Position numbers and translations under genes: made by a program
From: Myxococcota bacterium
Lineage (GTDB): Bacteria > Myxococcota_A > UBA9160 > UBA6930
Direction: 5' to 3'
Length of the DNA: 64,000 bases
NCBI GenBank assembly: GCA_028277885.1
Contig: JANQFK010000040.1
Span: 49,311 to 113,310 of the forward strand
The notes under the pieces: model-generated
Database searches by the model: none
The model's input: only the letters and a program-made list of their open reading frames with translations
Told to the model about the DNA's origin: nothing
Part shown: positions 27,425 to 35,683 of the stretch, piece after piece
Numbering within the stretch: the stretch's first letter is position 1
Layout: the number at the start of each line of letters is the position of its first letter

Positions 27425-28873
27425 ATGCTCGGCAGGTTGCTCGGATCGCAGTGGTTCCTCGCCACCGGGGCGATCCTGCTGATCCTCGCGGCCCTGTTCC
27501 GCTACGTGGAGATCCGCACCCCGAACCGTCCAGGGGGGAGCTGGGAGCAGATCACGGAGCTCGCCGAGCGCGAGGATCTCAACATCGTCTTCGTCCTGAT
27601 CGACACCCTGCGCGCGGACCGCCTCTCCGCCTACGGGTACGAGCGGCCCACCAGCCCGATCCTCGAGGGCCTCGTCGCCTCGGGCATCCGCTTCGACGAC
27701 GCCATCGCCCAGTCGACCTGGACCAAGACCTCGATGGCGTCGATCTGGTCCTCGACCTACCCCGCCACCAACCGCATCACGCGCTACCCGCACGGACTGC
27801 CCGACGAGTTCCCGAGCCCCGCCGAGCTCCTGCGCGAGAACGGCTACCGCACCGTCGGGATGTGGCGCAACGGCTGGGTGGCGCCCAACTTCGGCTTCGC
27901 CCAGGGCTTCGACTACTACTTCAAGCCCAGCGTCCAGGGCCAGCGGCCCCACATGCGGCAGGACAACCCCTCGGCCCACCGGCTGCCGGGCACGGACTTC
28001 GACCTCACCATGGCGGCCACCGAGTTCCTGGGTCGCGCCGGCGACGAGAAGTTCTTCCTCTACATCCACTACATGGACGTGCACCAGTACGTCTACGACG
28101 AGAACTCGGACTTCGGCAGCAGCTACTCCGACATCTACGACAACTCGATCCACTGGGTGGACGCCAACCTGGGCACCGTGGTGGCGGCGCTCCAGGACGA
28201 GGAGCTGATGGAGCGCACCATCCTGATGGTCGCGTCGGACCACGGCGAGGCGTTCTACGAGCACCGCTACGAGGGCCACGCCCGCGACCTCTATCGCGAG
28301 ACCACCCACGTGCCGCTGGTGATCGCGCTCCCCTTCCGGCTGAAGCAGCCCATCTACGTCCAGGAGCCCGTCGAGAACATCGACATCTGGCCCACCCTGC
28401 TCGACCTCGCCGGGCTGCCCGAGCTCCCGGGCGCCGAGGGTCGCTCCCTGGTCCCCGCCATCCTGAGCGCCGCCCGGGGCGAGACGGGGAGCAACGGGGC
28501 GGCGCCGCGCTTCGCCCAGCTCGACCGCACCTGGGGCCGGCGCGGCGCCGAGCCGGAGCCGCTGGTCTCGGTGCAGGAGGGCCGCTACCGGCTGTTCCAG
28601 CCCGTGGCCGGCCCGGGCAGGCCCGAGCTCTACGACGCCGTCGAGGACCCCGGCGAGCAGAAGGACCTGGCCTCCGAGCGGCCGGAGGACGTGGAGCGCC
28701 TCCAGGGCCTCGTGGACGAGTACATGGCGTCCCCCGAGGCCGTCTGGGGCTCTCCCGAGGAGGTCCCCCTCAGCGACCTGATGCTCGGCCAGCTGCGCGC
28801 CCTGGGGTACGTCCTCGACGACGACGAAGAGCCGCCGGCCGAGGAGACCCCGCCCGGCGAGCCCCTCGAGTAG
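27425..28873 (+). CDS. Membrane-anchored sulfatase-family protein
   Basis: 482 residues from ATG 27425 with Shine-Dalgarno GAGGAG at 27411. Unlike the lipoprotein paralogues it has an uncleaved-looking N-terminal helix (residues 8-25) and no lipobox Cys. Landmarks: FVLIDTLRAD (D60), nucleophile loop STWTKTSMASIWSS with Thr100, where even the usual Pro is replaced by Thr, and ASDHGEAFYEHRYEGH. The tail LGQLRALGYVLDDDEE is acidic. It is the full-length relative of the truncated gene at 1-963. Eight bases separate it from the M16 peptidase gene. Predicted periplasm-facing alkaline-phosphatase-superfamily enzyme, substrate unknown. Confidence 0.88.
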   Translation: MLGRLLGSQWFLATGAILLILAALFRYVEIRTPNRPGGSWEQITELAEREDLNIVFVLIDTLRADRLSAYGYERPTSPILEGLVASGIRFDDAIAQSTWTKTSMASIWSSTYPATNRITRYPHGLPDEFPSPAELLRENGYRTVGMWRNGWVAPNFGFAQGFDYYFKPSVQGQRPHMRQDNPSAHRLPGTDFDLTMAATEFLGRAGDEKFFLYIHYMDVHQYVYDENSDFGSSYSDIYDNSIHWVDANLGTVVAALQDEELMERTILMVASDHGEAFYEHRYEGHARDLYRETTHVPLVIALPFRLKQPIYVQEPVENIDIWPTLLDLAGLPELPGAEGRSLVPAILSAARGETGSNGAAPRFAQLDRTWGRRGAEPEPLVSVQEGRYRLFQPVAGPGRPELYDAVEDPGEQKDLASERPEDVERLQGLVDEYMASPEAVWGSPEEVPLSDLMLGQLRALGYVLDDDEEPPAEETPPGEPLE

Positions 28874-28880
28874 GCGGGCC

Positions 28881-31688
28881 GTGGGCGCCGCCCGCGAGGC
28901 GCGTCTCCCGATCCGGGTCGCCACCATCGTCCTCGGCCTGGTGCTGGGCGCGGGCGCGACGGCCTGCCTCGGCCCCCTCGCCCCCCCGGCCGGGGAGGCG
29001 CCGCTGCCCGACATCCCCTTCACCCGCACGGTGCTCGACAACGGCCTCACCCTGGTGGTGCACGAGGACCGCCGCGCCCCGATCGTCGCCGTCAGCGTCT
29101 GGTACCGCGTCGGCTCCAAGGACGAGCCGCCGGGCCGCACCGGCTTCGCCCACCTGTTCGAGCACCTGATGTTCCAGGGCAGCGAGAACCACGACGACGA
29201 CTGGTTCGTGCCCTTCGAGCGCGTGGGCGCCACGGGCATGAACGGCACCACCAACTGGGACGTCACCCGCTACTTCCAGACCGTGCCCACCACCGCGCTC
29301 GACATGGCGCTGTGGATGGAGTCGGACCGGATGGGGCACCTGCTCGGGGTCCTCGACGCCGAGAAGCTCGAGGAGCAGCGGGGCGTGGTGAAGAACGAGA
29401 AGCGGGACCGGGAGAACCAGTCCTACGGGCGCGTGCATGCCCGCATCCTGGAGGACACCTACCCCGCCGGTCATCCCTACGCCCACAGCGTGATCGGCTC
29501 CCTCGAGGACCTCGACGCCGCCACCCTGGAGGACGCCCGCAACTGGTTCCTCGCCCACTACGGCGCCGCCAACGCGGTGCTGGTGGTGGCGGGCGACGTC
29601 GAGACGGCGCAGGTCGAGGAGAAGGTGCGCCGCTACTTCGGCGACGTGCCGCCCGGACCGCCCCGGACGCGGCCCGAGCGGCGCATCGCCCGGCGCCGGG
29701 AGGCGAGCCGCGCCGTGATGCAGGACCGCGTCCCCTTCGCGCGGCTCTACCGGGTCTGGAACCTGCCCGAGACCGGGCACCCCGACGTGGCCGGCGTGAT
29801 GCTGGCCGCCGACGTGCTCGCCCAGGGCCGCAGCTCGCGCCTGCATCGCCGCCTGGTGCTCGAGGAGCGCCTCGCCAAGGAGGTCTCGGCGCGCGTCGTG
29901 CACCGCGAGCTCGGCAGCCAGCTCCTGCTGGCCGTCACCGCGCGACCCGGCGAGGACCTCGCCGCCCTCGAGGAGCGCGTGGACGAGGAGCTGGCCCGGC
30001 TGCTCGCCGACGGCCCCGACGAGGCGGAGCTGGCCCGCGCCCGCACGGCGCGGCGCGCCAACCTGGTGCGGGTGCTCGAGAGCGTGGGCGGCTTCTCGGG
30101 CCGCGCCCAGATGCTCGCCGCCAGCGAGGTCCAGCTCGGCGATCCCGGCGCCTGGCGGGACTGGGTGCGGACCGTCCAGGCCTCCACCCCCGCCTCGGTG
30201 CACGCCGCCGCCCGGGAGTGGCTCGCCGCCGGGGCGTACACGCTCGAGGTGCACCCCTTCCCCGACCATCGCGCCGCCGAGAGCGGCGTGGACCGCTCGG
30301 GCGGCGTTCCCGAGGTGAGCGAGTTCCCGACCGGGCGGCTCCCGCAGCGCGAGTCCTTCGCTCTGGCCAACGGCCTCGAGGTGGTGCTCGCCCGGCGCCC
30401 CGAGGTGCCGCTGGTGGAGCTCGACCTGCTGCTCGGCACGGGCTTCTCGGCGGACCCGCGGGAGCGCCGCGGCCGGGCCCGGCTCGCGCTCGACATGCTC
30501 GAGGAGGGCACCTCGGAGCTCGACGCCCTGGCCGTCGCGGAACGCTGGGAGCAGCTCGGCGCCCGCTTCGAGGCGCGCGCCGGCCTCGACACCTCCTCGC
30601 TCTCGCTCTCGGCGCTGGCCGAGGGGCTCGACGCCTCCCTGGCGCTGTTCGCCGAGGTGGCCCTGCGTCCGGCGTTCCCCGCGGAGGCCTTCTCGCGGCG
30701 GCAGCAGCAGCAGCTCGACCGCATCCGCACCGAGCGCGCCAACCCCCGGGCCGCCGCGCGCCGCCTGCTCCCCGGCCTGCTCTTCGGTCCCGACCACCCC
30801 TACGGCCAGCCGCTCTCGGGCAGCGGCGACGCCGGCACCGTGCAGGCGATCACGCGGGACGACCTCGTCGCCTTCCACGAGGTCGCCTTCCGGCCCGCCG
30901 ACGCGACCCTGGTGGTGGTGGGCGACGTCGCCCGCGAGCAGCTGGAGCCGCTCCTCGAGCGCCACCTCGGCGCCTGGTCGGGCGCGGCGGCCGGCGAGGC
31001 CCGCGCCGCCGGTCCCCTCCCCGCCCGGCGCAGCGCGCTGTACCTGGTGGACCGCCCGGGCTCCGAGCACTCGGTGCTGCTCGGCGCGGGGGTGCTGCCC
31101 CCGGAGCCCGGCCCCGACGACCTCGCCATCGCGGCGGTGAACGAGACCCTGGGCGGCGCCTTCACCAGCCGCCTCAACCTGAACCTGCGCGAGGACAAGG
31201 GCTGGGCCTACGGGGCGCGCAGCTCGGTGGTCTCCGCGCGCGGCCCGCGGCCCCTGCTCGTCTCGACCTCGGTCCAGGCCGACCGGACCGGCGCCGCGCT
31301 GGCCGAGATGCGCAGGGAGCTCCGCGACCTGACGGGGCCGCGCCCGCCGAGCGCCCGGGAGCTCGCGAAGTTCAAGGACCGCCGCACCCTCACCCTCCCC
31401 GGGCGCTGGGAGACCAACGGCGCCATCGCGGACGACATCGGGTACCGCGTGCGCTTCGGCCTGCCCGAGACCCACTGGGACGACTACGCGGACCGGATCG
31501 GCCGGCTCGAGCTGTCCCAGGTGGTCGCCGCGGCCCGCGAGCACCTGCAGCCCGACGCCATGCTGTGGCTCGTGGTGGGAGACCGGGCGCGCATCGCGGA
31601 GCAGCTCGCGGGCGTCGGCCTCGGCGAGCCGATCTTCCTCGACGCCGAGGACGGGCCGGCCGCGCCGCTCGCCGGCGAGGCCCGCTGA
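28881..31688 (+). CDS. M16 zinc peptidase, two-domain (pitrilysin/PqqL-like) lipoprotein
   Basis: 935 residues from GTG 28881. The signal sequence ends at C29 (ATAC), a lipobox. The first M16 unit has the inverted zinc motif HLFEH (H91, E94, H95) with the downstream Glu helix EEQRGVVKNEKR. The second unit (from about residue 490) starts ESFALANGLEVVLARRPEVP but lacks HxxEH (ARLALDMLEEGTS), as usual for the inactive half. R/Y residues of the C-terminal part are present (FTSRLNLNLREDKGWAYGARS). It probably degrades peptides in the periplasm or at the outer membrane. The pairing with the sulfatase-family gene upstream looks operonic, but the functional link is unclear. Confidence 0.93.
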   Translation: MGAAREARLPIRVATIVLGLVLGAGATACLGPLAPPAGEAPLPDIPFTRTVLDNGLTLVVHEDRRAPIVAVSVWYRVGSKDEPPGRTGFAHLFEHLMFQGSENHDDDWFVPFERVGATGMNGTTNWDVTRYFQTVPTTALDMALWMESDRMGHLLGVLDAEKLEEQRGVVKNEKRDRENQSYGRVHARILEDTYPAGHPYAHSVIGSLEDLDAATLEDARNWFLAHYGAANAVLVVAGDVETAQVEEKVRRYFGDVPPGPPRTRPERRIARRREASRAVMQDRVPFARLYRVWNLPETGHPDVAGVMLAADVLAQGRSSRLHRRLVLEERLAKEVSARVVHRELGSQLLLAVTARPGEDLAALEERVDEELARLLADGPDEAELARARTARRANLVRVLESVGGFSGRAQMLAASEVQLGDPGAWRDWVRTVQASTPASVHAAAREWLAAGAYTLEVHPFPDHRAAESGVDRSGGVPEVSEFPTGRLPQRESFALANGLEVVLARRPEVPLVELDLLLGTGFSADPRERRGRARLALDMLEEGTSELDALAVAERWEQLGARFEARAGLDTSSLSLSALAEGLDASLALFAEVALRPAFPAEAFSRRQQQQLDRIRTERANPRAAARRLLPGLLFGPDHPYGQPLSGSGDAGTVQAITRDDLVAFHEVAFRPADATLVVVGDVAREQLEPLLERHLGAWSGAAAGEARAAGPLPARRSALYLVDRPGSEHSVLLGAGVLPPEPGPDDLAIAAVNETLGGAFTSRLNLNLREDKGWAYGARSSVVSARGPRPLLVSTSVQADRTGAALAEMRRELRDLTGPRPPSARELAKFKDRRTLTLPGRWETNGAIADDIGYRVRFGLPETHWDDYADRIGRLELSQVVAAAREHLQPDAMLWLVVGDRARIAEQLAGVGLGEPIFLDAEDGPAAPLAGEAR

Positions 31689-31695
31689 GCCCGGC

Positions 31696-33231
31696 GTGAA
31701 GCCGAGGTCGAAGGGCGCGAAGGCCGCGAGGGGCGAGGCGCGCCCCCTCGCGAGCCGCGAGGCGTGGGCGGTGGCGGCGCTCGCCGGCTTCGCGTTCCTG
31801 CGGGTCTGGGTGCTCGCCTCGGCGTTCCCGTTCTTCCACAACGTCGACGAGCACCACCACGTGGACAGCGTGCTGCGCTACGCGCGGGGCGAGCTCCCCG
31901 GCGCCACGATGCCCTTCTTCGACCCGCAGCTGGCCCGCTGGGCGGTCCGCTTCGGCAGCTGGGAGTTCCTCGAGGGCGGGCCCGAGATGCCGCGCCCGCC
32001 GTGGCGCGACGGCGCGAGCCTCGCCTCGCCCGAGGTGCAGTCCGTGTTCCGGGCCTTCACCTCGGTGGAGAACGTCGAGTTCGACACCTCCCCCGCCGCC
32101 TACGGGCTGGTGGGCGGCTGGTACTCGGTGCTGACCCGCCTCGGCGCCCGCGACCACGCCGCCCTCTACGGGGTGCGCTGGCTGAACGCGCTGCTGCTCG
32201 CCGGGCTCGTGGTGGGCAGCCACGCGCTGCTGCGCCGGGTGGCGCCGGGAGACCCGCTGCTGCGCGTCGGCGTGCCCGCCCTCCTCGCCTGCTTCCCCCA
32301 GGACGCCTTCCTCGGCGTCACCCCCGACAGCCTGGCGGCGCTGAGCGGGAGCCTGGCCTTCGTGGGGGTGGCGGCGCTGGCGGCCGGCCGGCTCCCCGAC
32401 GCGAGCCGATTCCTGCTGGTGGGACTGGCACTTGCCCTCGCGTTCCTCGTCAAGTACACGAATGCCGTCCACCTGGTCCTGGCCGCCCTCGCCTCGCTGC
32501 TCTGGCTGGCCAGGGGGCCCGGCGCCGCGCTGGCGGCGCGCCGTCTGGCGCTGCTCTGGGGCGCGGCCCTGGTCCCCATCGGGCTCTGGTTCGCACGCAA
32601 CGCCTCGCTGCTCGGCGAGATCACCGGCACCCGGCGCAAGATGGCGTACCTCGAGTGGGCCCCGAAGCCGGTGGGCGAGTGGCTCGACCACCCGCTCTTC
32701 ACCGCCTCGGGCGCCCTCGGCTACGCGGTCGAGCTCGGCGCCCTCTTCTGGCGGGGCGAGTTCCTCTGGCACGGCGAGGAGCTGGCGAGGCCGTGGCTCG
32801 ACGCCGCCTACGGCTACTCGTCCCTCGCCCTGCTGGCGCTGGCGGCCTGGGGCGTGCTGCGGGAGCGGCACCGCTTCGGCGAGGTGCGCTGGACCCTCGA
32901 GGCGCTCGCGGTGCTGGCCGTGCTGGGAGCCGCCGGGCAGCTCGCGCTGCTCTCCCTCGGCATCGAGTTCGCGGACTGGGGCACGCCCACCCGCGACCAC
33001 CCGTTCTTCGTGCACGGCCGCCTCGCGCTCGGCGTGCTGCTCCCCTTCGCGGTGGTCTACGTGCGCGGTCTCCGGGTCGCCTGCAGCGCGCTTCCCGGGC
33101 TCTCGCGTCCCGCCGCGGGCGGCGTCGCCGCGGGTGTGCTCGGCGCCTGGCTCGCGCTGGTCACGCTGACCGAGCTCGTCCTGGCGGCGCCCGCCTTCGG
33201 CAGCCCCTACAACTGGTTCCACGATGGCTAG
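31696..33231 (+). CDS. GT39-like polytopic glycosyltransferase
   Basis: 511 residues from GTG 31696, seven bases after the M16 stop. It has about ten hydrophobic helices. The first loop has HNVDEHHHVDSVLRYARGELPG, the D-E/H pattern of GT-C enzymes of the ArnT/PMT type. A long loop with EGGPEMPRPPWRDG follows. No soluble C-terminal domain. Predicted to transfer a sugar from a polyprenyl-phosphate donor at the outer face of the inner membrane; substrate not predictable. Confidence 0.75.
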   Translation: MKPRSKGAKAARGEARPLASREAWAVAALAGFAFLRVWVLASAFPFFHNVDEHHHVDSVLRYARGELPGATMPFFDPQLARWAVRFGSWEFLEGGPEMPRPPWRDGASLASPEVQSVFRAFTSVENVEFDTSPAAYGLVGGWYSVLTRLGARDHAALYGVRWLNALLLAGLVVGSHALLRRVAPGDPLLRVGVPALLACFPQDAFLGVTPDSLAALSGSLAFVGVAALAAGRLPDASRFLLVGLALALAFLVKYTNAVHLVLAALASLLWLARGPGAALAARRLALLWGAALVPIGLWFARNASLLGEITGTRRKMAYLEWAPKPVGEWLDHPLFTASGALGYAVELGALFWRGEFLWHGEELARPWLDAAYGYSSLALLALAAWGVLRERHRFGEVRWTLEALAVLAVLGAAGQLALLSLGIEFADWGTPTRDHPFFVHGRLALGVLLPFAVVYVRGLRVACSALPGLSRPAAGGVAAGVLGAWLALVTLTELVLAAPAFGSPYNWFHDG

Positions 33232-33271
33232 CGGGCGTCCTGCTATGCTGCGCGGCCTTCCGGGAGCGGTG

Positions 33272-35683
33272 GTGACGTCCCTTCCGTCCCTGTCTCGCAC
33301 GCTGGCCGCCGCGCTGCTCCTCGCCGCGGGGGCGTGGGGCTGCGAGCCAGCGCCGGAGCAGGAGATCGACGCCATCCGGCTCCAGCAGGAGATCGGCTCC
33401 TGGGAGCAGTCCGTCGACGCCCTGCGCCGCTTCCTGGAGCGTCATCCCGAGCATCCCGAGGCGTCGCTCCTGCTCGGCACCGCGCAGCTGCGCCTGGGCC
33501 AGCCCGCCCTCGCGGTCTGGCCCCTCGAGACCGCGGCGCGCGCGGCGCCGTGGTCGCTCCAGGCCAAGCTCGCGCTGGGAACCGCCTGGCTCCAGCTCGA
33601 GCAGTTCGACGCCGCCCTGGAGGCCGCCGACGGCGTGCTGGCCGGGGAGCCCGGCGCCAGGGAGCGGATCGAGGCGCTGAAGCTGCGCGCCGCCGTGCAG
33701 CTCGCGGCGCGCGATCCCGAGGCGGCCCTCGAGGACAGCGAGGCGCTGCTCGCCGTGGTCGGCGACGACCCCGAGGCCCTGCTGCTGCGCGCCAGCGCGC
33801 TGGTGGCGGCGGAGCGCAGCGCCGAGGCGGCGGAGCCCCTCGAGCGGATCTGGACCAGCCCGGTCCTGGCCGAGACGCCGGTCGCAGCGCGCGCCGGCCT
33901 GGCCCTCGTCGACCTCTTCGAGGACGACCTCGACGACCCGGAGCGGGCCGCCCGCCAGCTCGAAGCCGTGCTCGAGCGCTTCCCGACCCAGCGCGCCGTG
34001 CTCGACTTCACCGTGCGCTTCCAGCGCCGCCAGGGACAGCCCGAGCGCGCCCTCGAGCTGCTGCGCGGCGCCCTCGAGCGGCGGCCCGAGGACCTCGCGC
34101 TGCGCTCGATCCTGGCGGGGGAGCTGGTGCGCCAGGAGCGGGGCGAGGAGGGCGAGGCGATCCTCGTCGAGGCGACGCGGCTCTCCGACGAGCCCGCGGC
34201 GTGGCTCGCCCTGGCGGAGCTGTACCGCGCCCTCGCGCGCACCGGGGACGCGCTGACCGCGCTGGAGCGCGCCCTCGACGGACTGCCCGGCGTGAACGAC
34301 TACCTGCGCTTCAAGCACGCCGACCTGCTGGCCGGCGCCGGGCGGCTCGCGCGCGCCGAGGAGGTGGCGGGAGCCATCACCGAGCCCGCCTACCGCGACA
34401 TCGTGATGGGACGCATCGCCTACGACCGGGGCGACGCGGGCGCCGCCCTCGAGCACCTCGATGCGGGGCTGCGCCGCTGGCCGAACCACGCCGTGGGGCG
34501 CTTCCTGGCCGGCATGGCGGCCCTCGAGCTGGGCCGCATCGAGCGCGCCCGCGAGGAGTTCCGCGAGGCGTCCCGGGTGGACCCGGGAGGCACGGACGCC
34601 GCCCTCAAGCTGGCCTGGATCCAGCTCGTCCAGGGCAACCCGCTCGCGGCCGCGGTGGCGGCGTCGCGGGTGGTGAACGCCGAGGACGCGAGCGACGAGC
34701 GCGTCGCCAAAGCGCTGCTGCTGATCGCCCGGGCCCAGGCCGAGCTCGGCAACCGCGAGGCGGTGGCGGGCAGCATCGCGCGCCTGCGCGAGCTCGGCGG
34801 CCGCGAGGCCGAGGCCGCCCTCGCCGAGGCCGAGCTCGCCGCCCGCCAGCAGGGCCCCGAGGCTGCGATCCGCTCCATCGAGGCGAGCGGGCTCGACGCG
34901 ACGGACCCCGCCCACGAGCCGCTGCTGCGCACGCTGTGCCTGCACCTGGTGGCGGCCGGCCGCGCGCCGGACGCCCTCGCCCGGGTGGACGCCGCCCTCG
35001 CGCGCCAGCCCGACGCCGCGCGCCTCCACGACCTGCGGGCGCGGGTGGCCGTCCAGGCGGGACGGGTGGACGAGGCGAGCGCGGGCTTCGCGCGCGCACT
35101 GGAGATCGACCCGGCGCTGGCCCCCGCCCTGGCGGGCCAGGCGAGCCTGCTCGAGGCCCGGGGCGAGCTCGCCCGCGCCCGCGAGCGGCTCGCCCAGGCG
35201 CGCGCCGCCGAGCCCCGCGAAGCCGCCTGGGCCTACCAGGCGGGTCGGCTCGAGCTGGCGGCGGGCGACGTCGCCGCCGCCGAGCAGGCGCTGGGCGCCG
35301 CCGTGCGGCTCGACCCGTTCCACGCCTCGGCGAACAACGATCTCGCCTGGCTGCTGGCCGAGCGCGGCGAGGACCTGGAGCGCGCCCTGGCTCTCGCCCA
35401 GCGCGCCGTCGCGGTGGAGCGCTCGGGCTCGATCCTCGACACCCTCGGCTGGGTCCAGCTCCGGCGCGGCGAGGCGGCGGCGGCGGTGAAGGCCCTCGAG
35501 GCCGCCCGGGGCCTCGAGCCCGGCTCGCCCTCGATCGCGACGCGCCTCGGCCTGGCCCTCGCGGCGAGCGGCGAGACCTCCCGCGCGCGAGCCGTCCTCG
35601 AGGAGGCGCTCGCCACGGGCGAGTTCCCCGAGGCCGCCCTGGCGCGCGCCGAGCTGGCGCGGCTCGCCGAGGCCGGCCGGTGA
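33272..35683 (+). CDS. TPR-repeat lipoprotein
   Basis: 803 residues from GTG 33272, chosen because GGGAG at 33262 has ideal spacing and the resulting signal (TSLPSLSRTLAAALLLAAGAWGC) is compact; ATG 33224 or 33245 would lengthen the N-terminus and overlap the upstream gene. After the lipidated Cys nearly the whole protein is TPR-like helical pairs (for example HPEASLLLGTAQLRLGQP, DAALEAADGVLAGEPG, DASAGFARALEIDP-type units), closing with NNDLAWLLAERGEDLERALAL and ILDTLGWVQLRRGEAAAAVK. It resembles TPR lipoproteins of exopolysaccharide/XrtA systems in outline. Likely an envelope scaffold. Overlaps the next TPR gene by four bases. Confidence 0.85.
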   Translation: MTSLPSLSRTLAAALLLAAGAWGCEPAPEQEIDAIRLQQEIGSWEQSVDALRRFLERHPEHPEASLLLGTAQLRLGQPALAVWPLETAARAAPWSLQAKLALGTAWLQLEQFDAALEAADGVLAGEPGARERIEALKLRAAVQLAARDPEAALEDSEALLAVVGDDPEALLLRASALVAAERSAEAAEPLERIWTSPVLAETPVAARAGLALVDLFEDDLDDPERAARQLEAVLERFPTQRAVLDFTVRFQRRQGQPERALELLRGALERRPEDLALRSILAGELVRQERGEEGEAILVEATRLSDEPAAWLALAELYRALARTGDALTALERALDGLPGVNDYLRFKHADLLAGAGRLARAEEVAGAITEPAYRDIVMGRIAYDRGDAGAALEHLDAGLRRWPNHAVGRFLAGMAALELGRIERAREEFREASRVDPGGTDAALKLAWIQLVQGNPLAAAVAASRVVNAEDASDERVAKALLLIARAQAELGNREAVAGSIARLRELGGREAEAALAEAELAARQQGPEAAIRSIEASGLDATDPAHEPLLRTLCLHLVAAGRAPDALARVDAALARQPDAARLHDLRARVAVQAGRVDEASAGFARALEIDPALAPALAGQASLLEARGELARARERLAQARAAEPREAAWAYQAGRLELAAGDVAAAEQALGAAVRLDPFHASANNDLAWLLAERGEDLERALALAQRAVAVERSGSILDTLGWVQLRRGEAAAAVKALEAARGLEPGSPSIATRLGLALAASGETSRARAVLEEALATGEFPEAALARAELARLAEAGR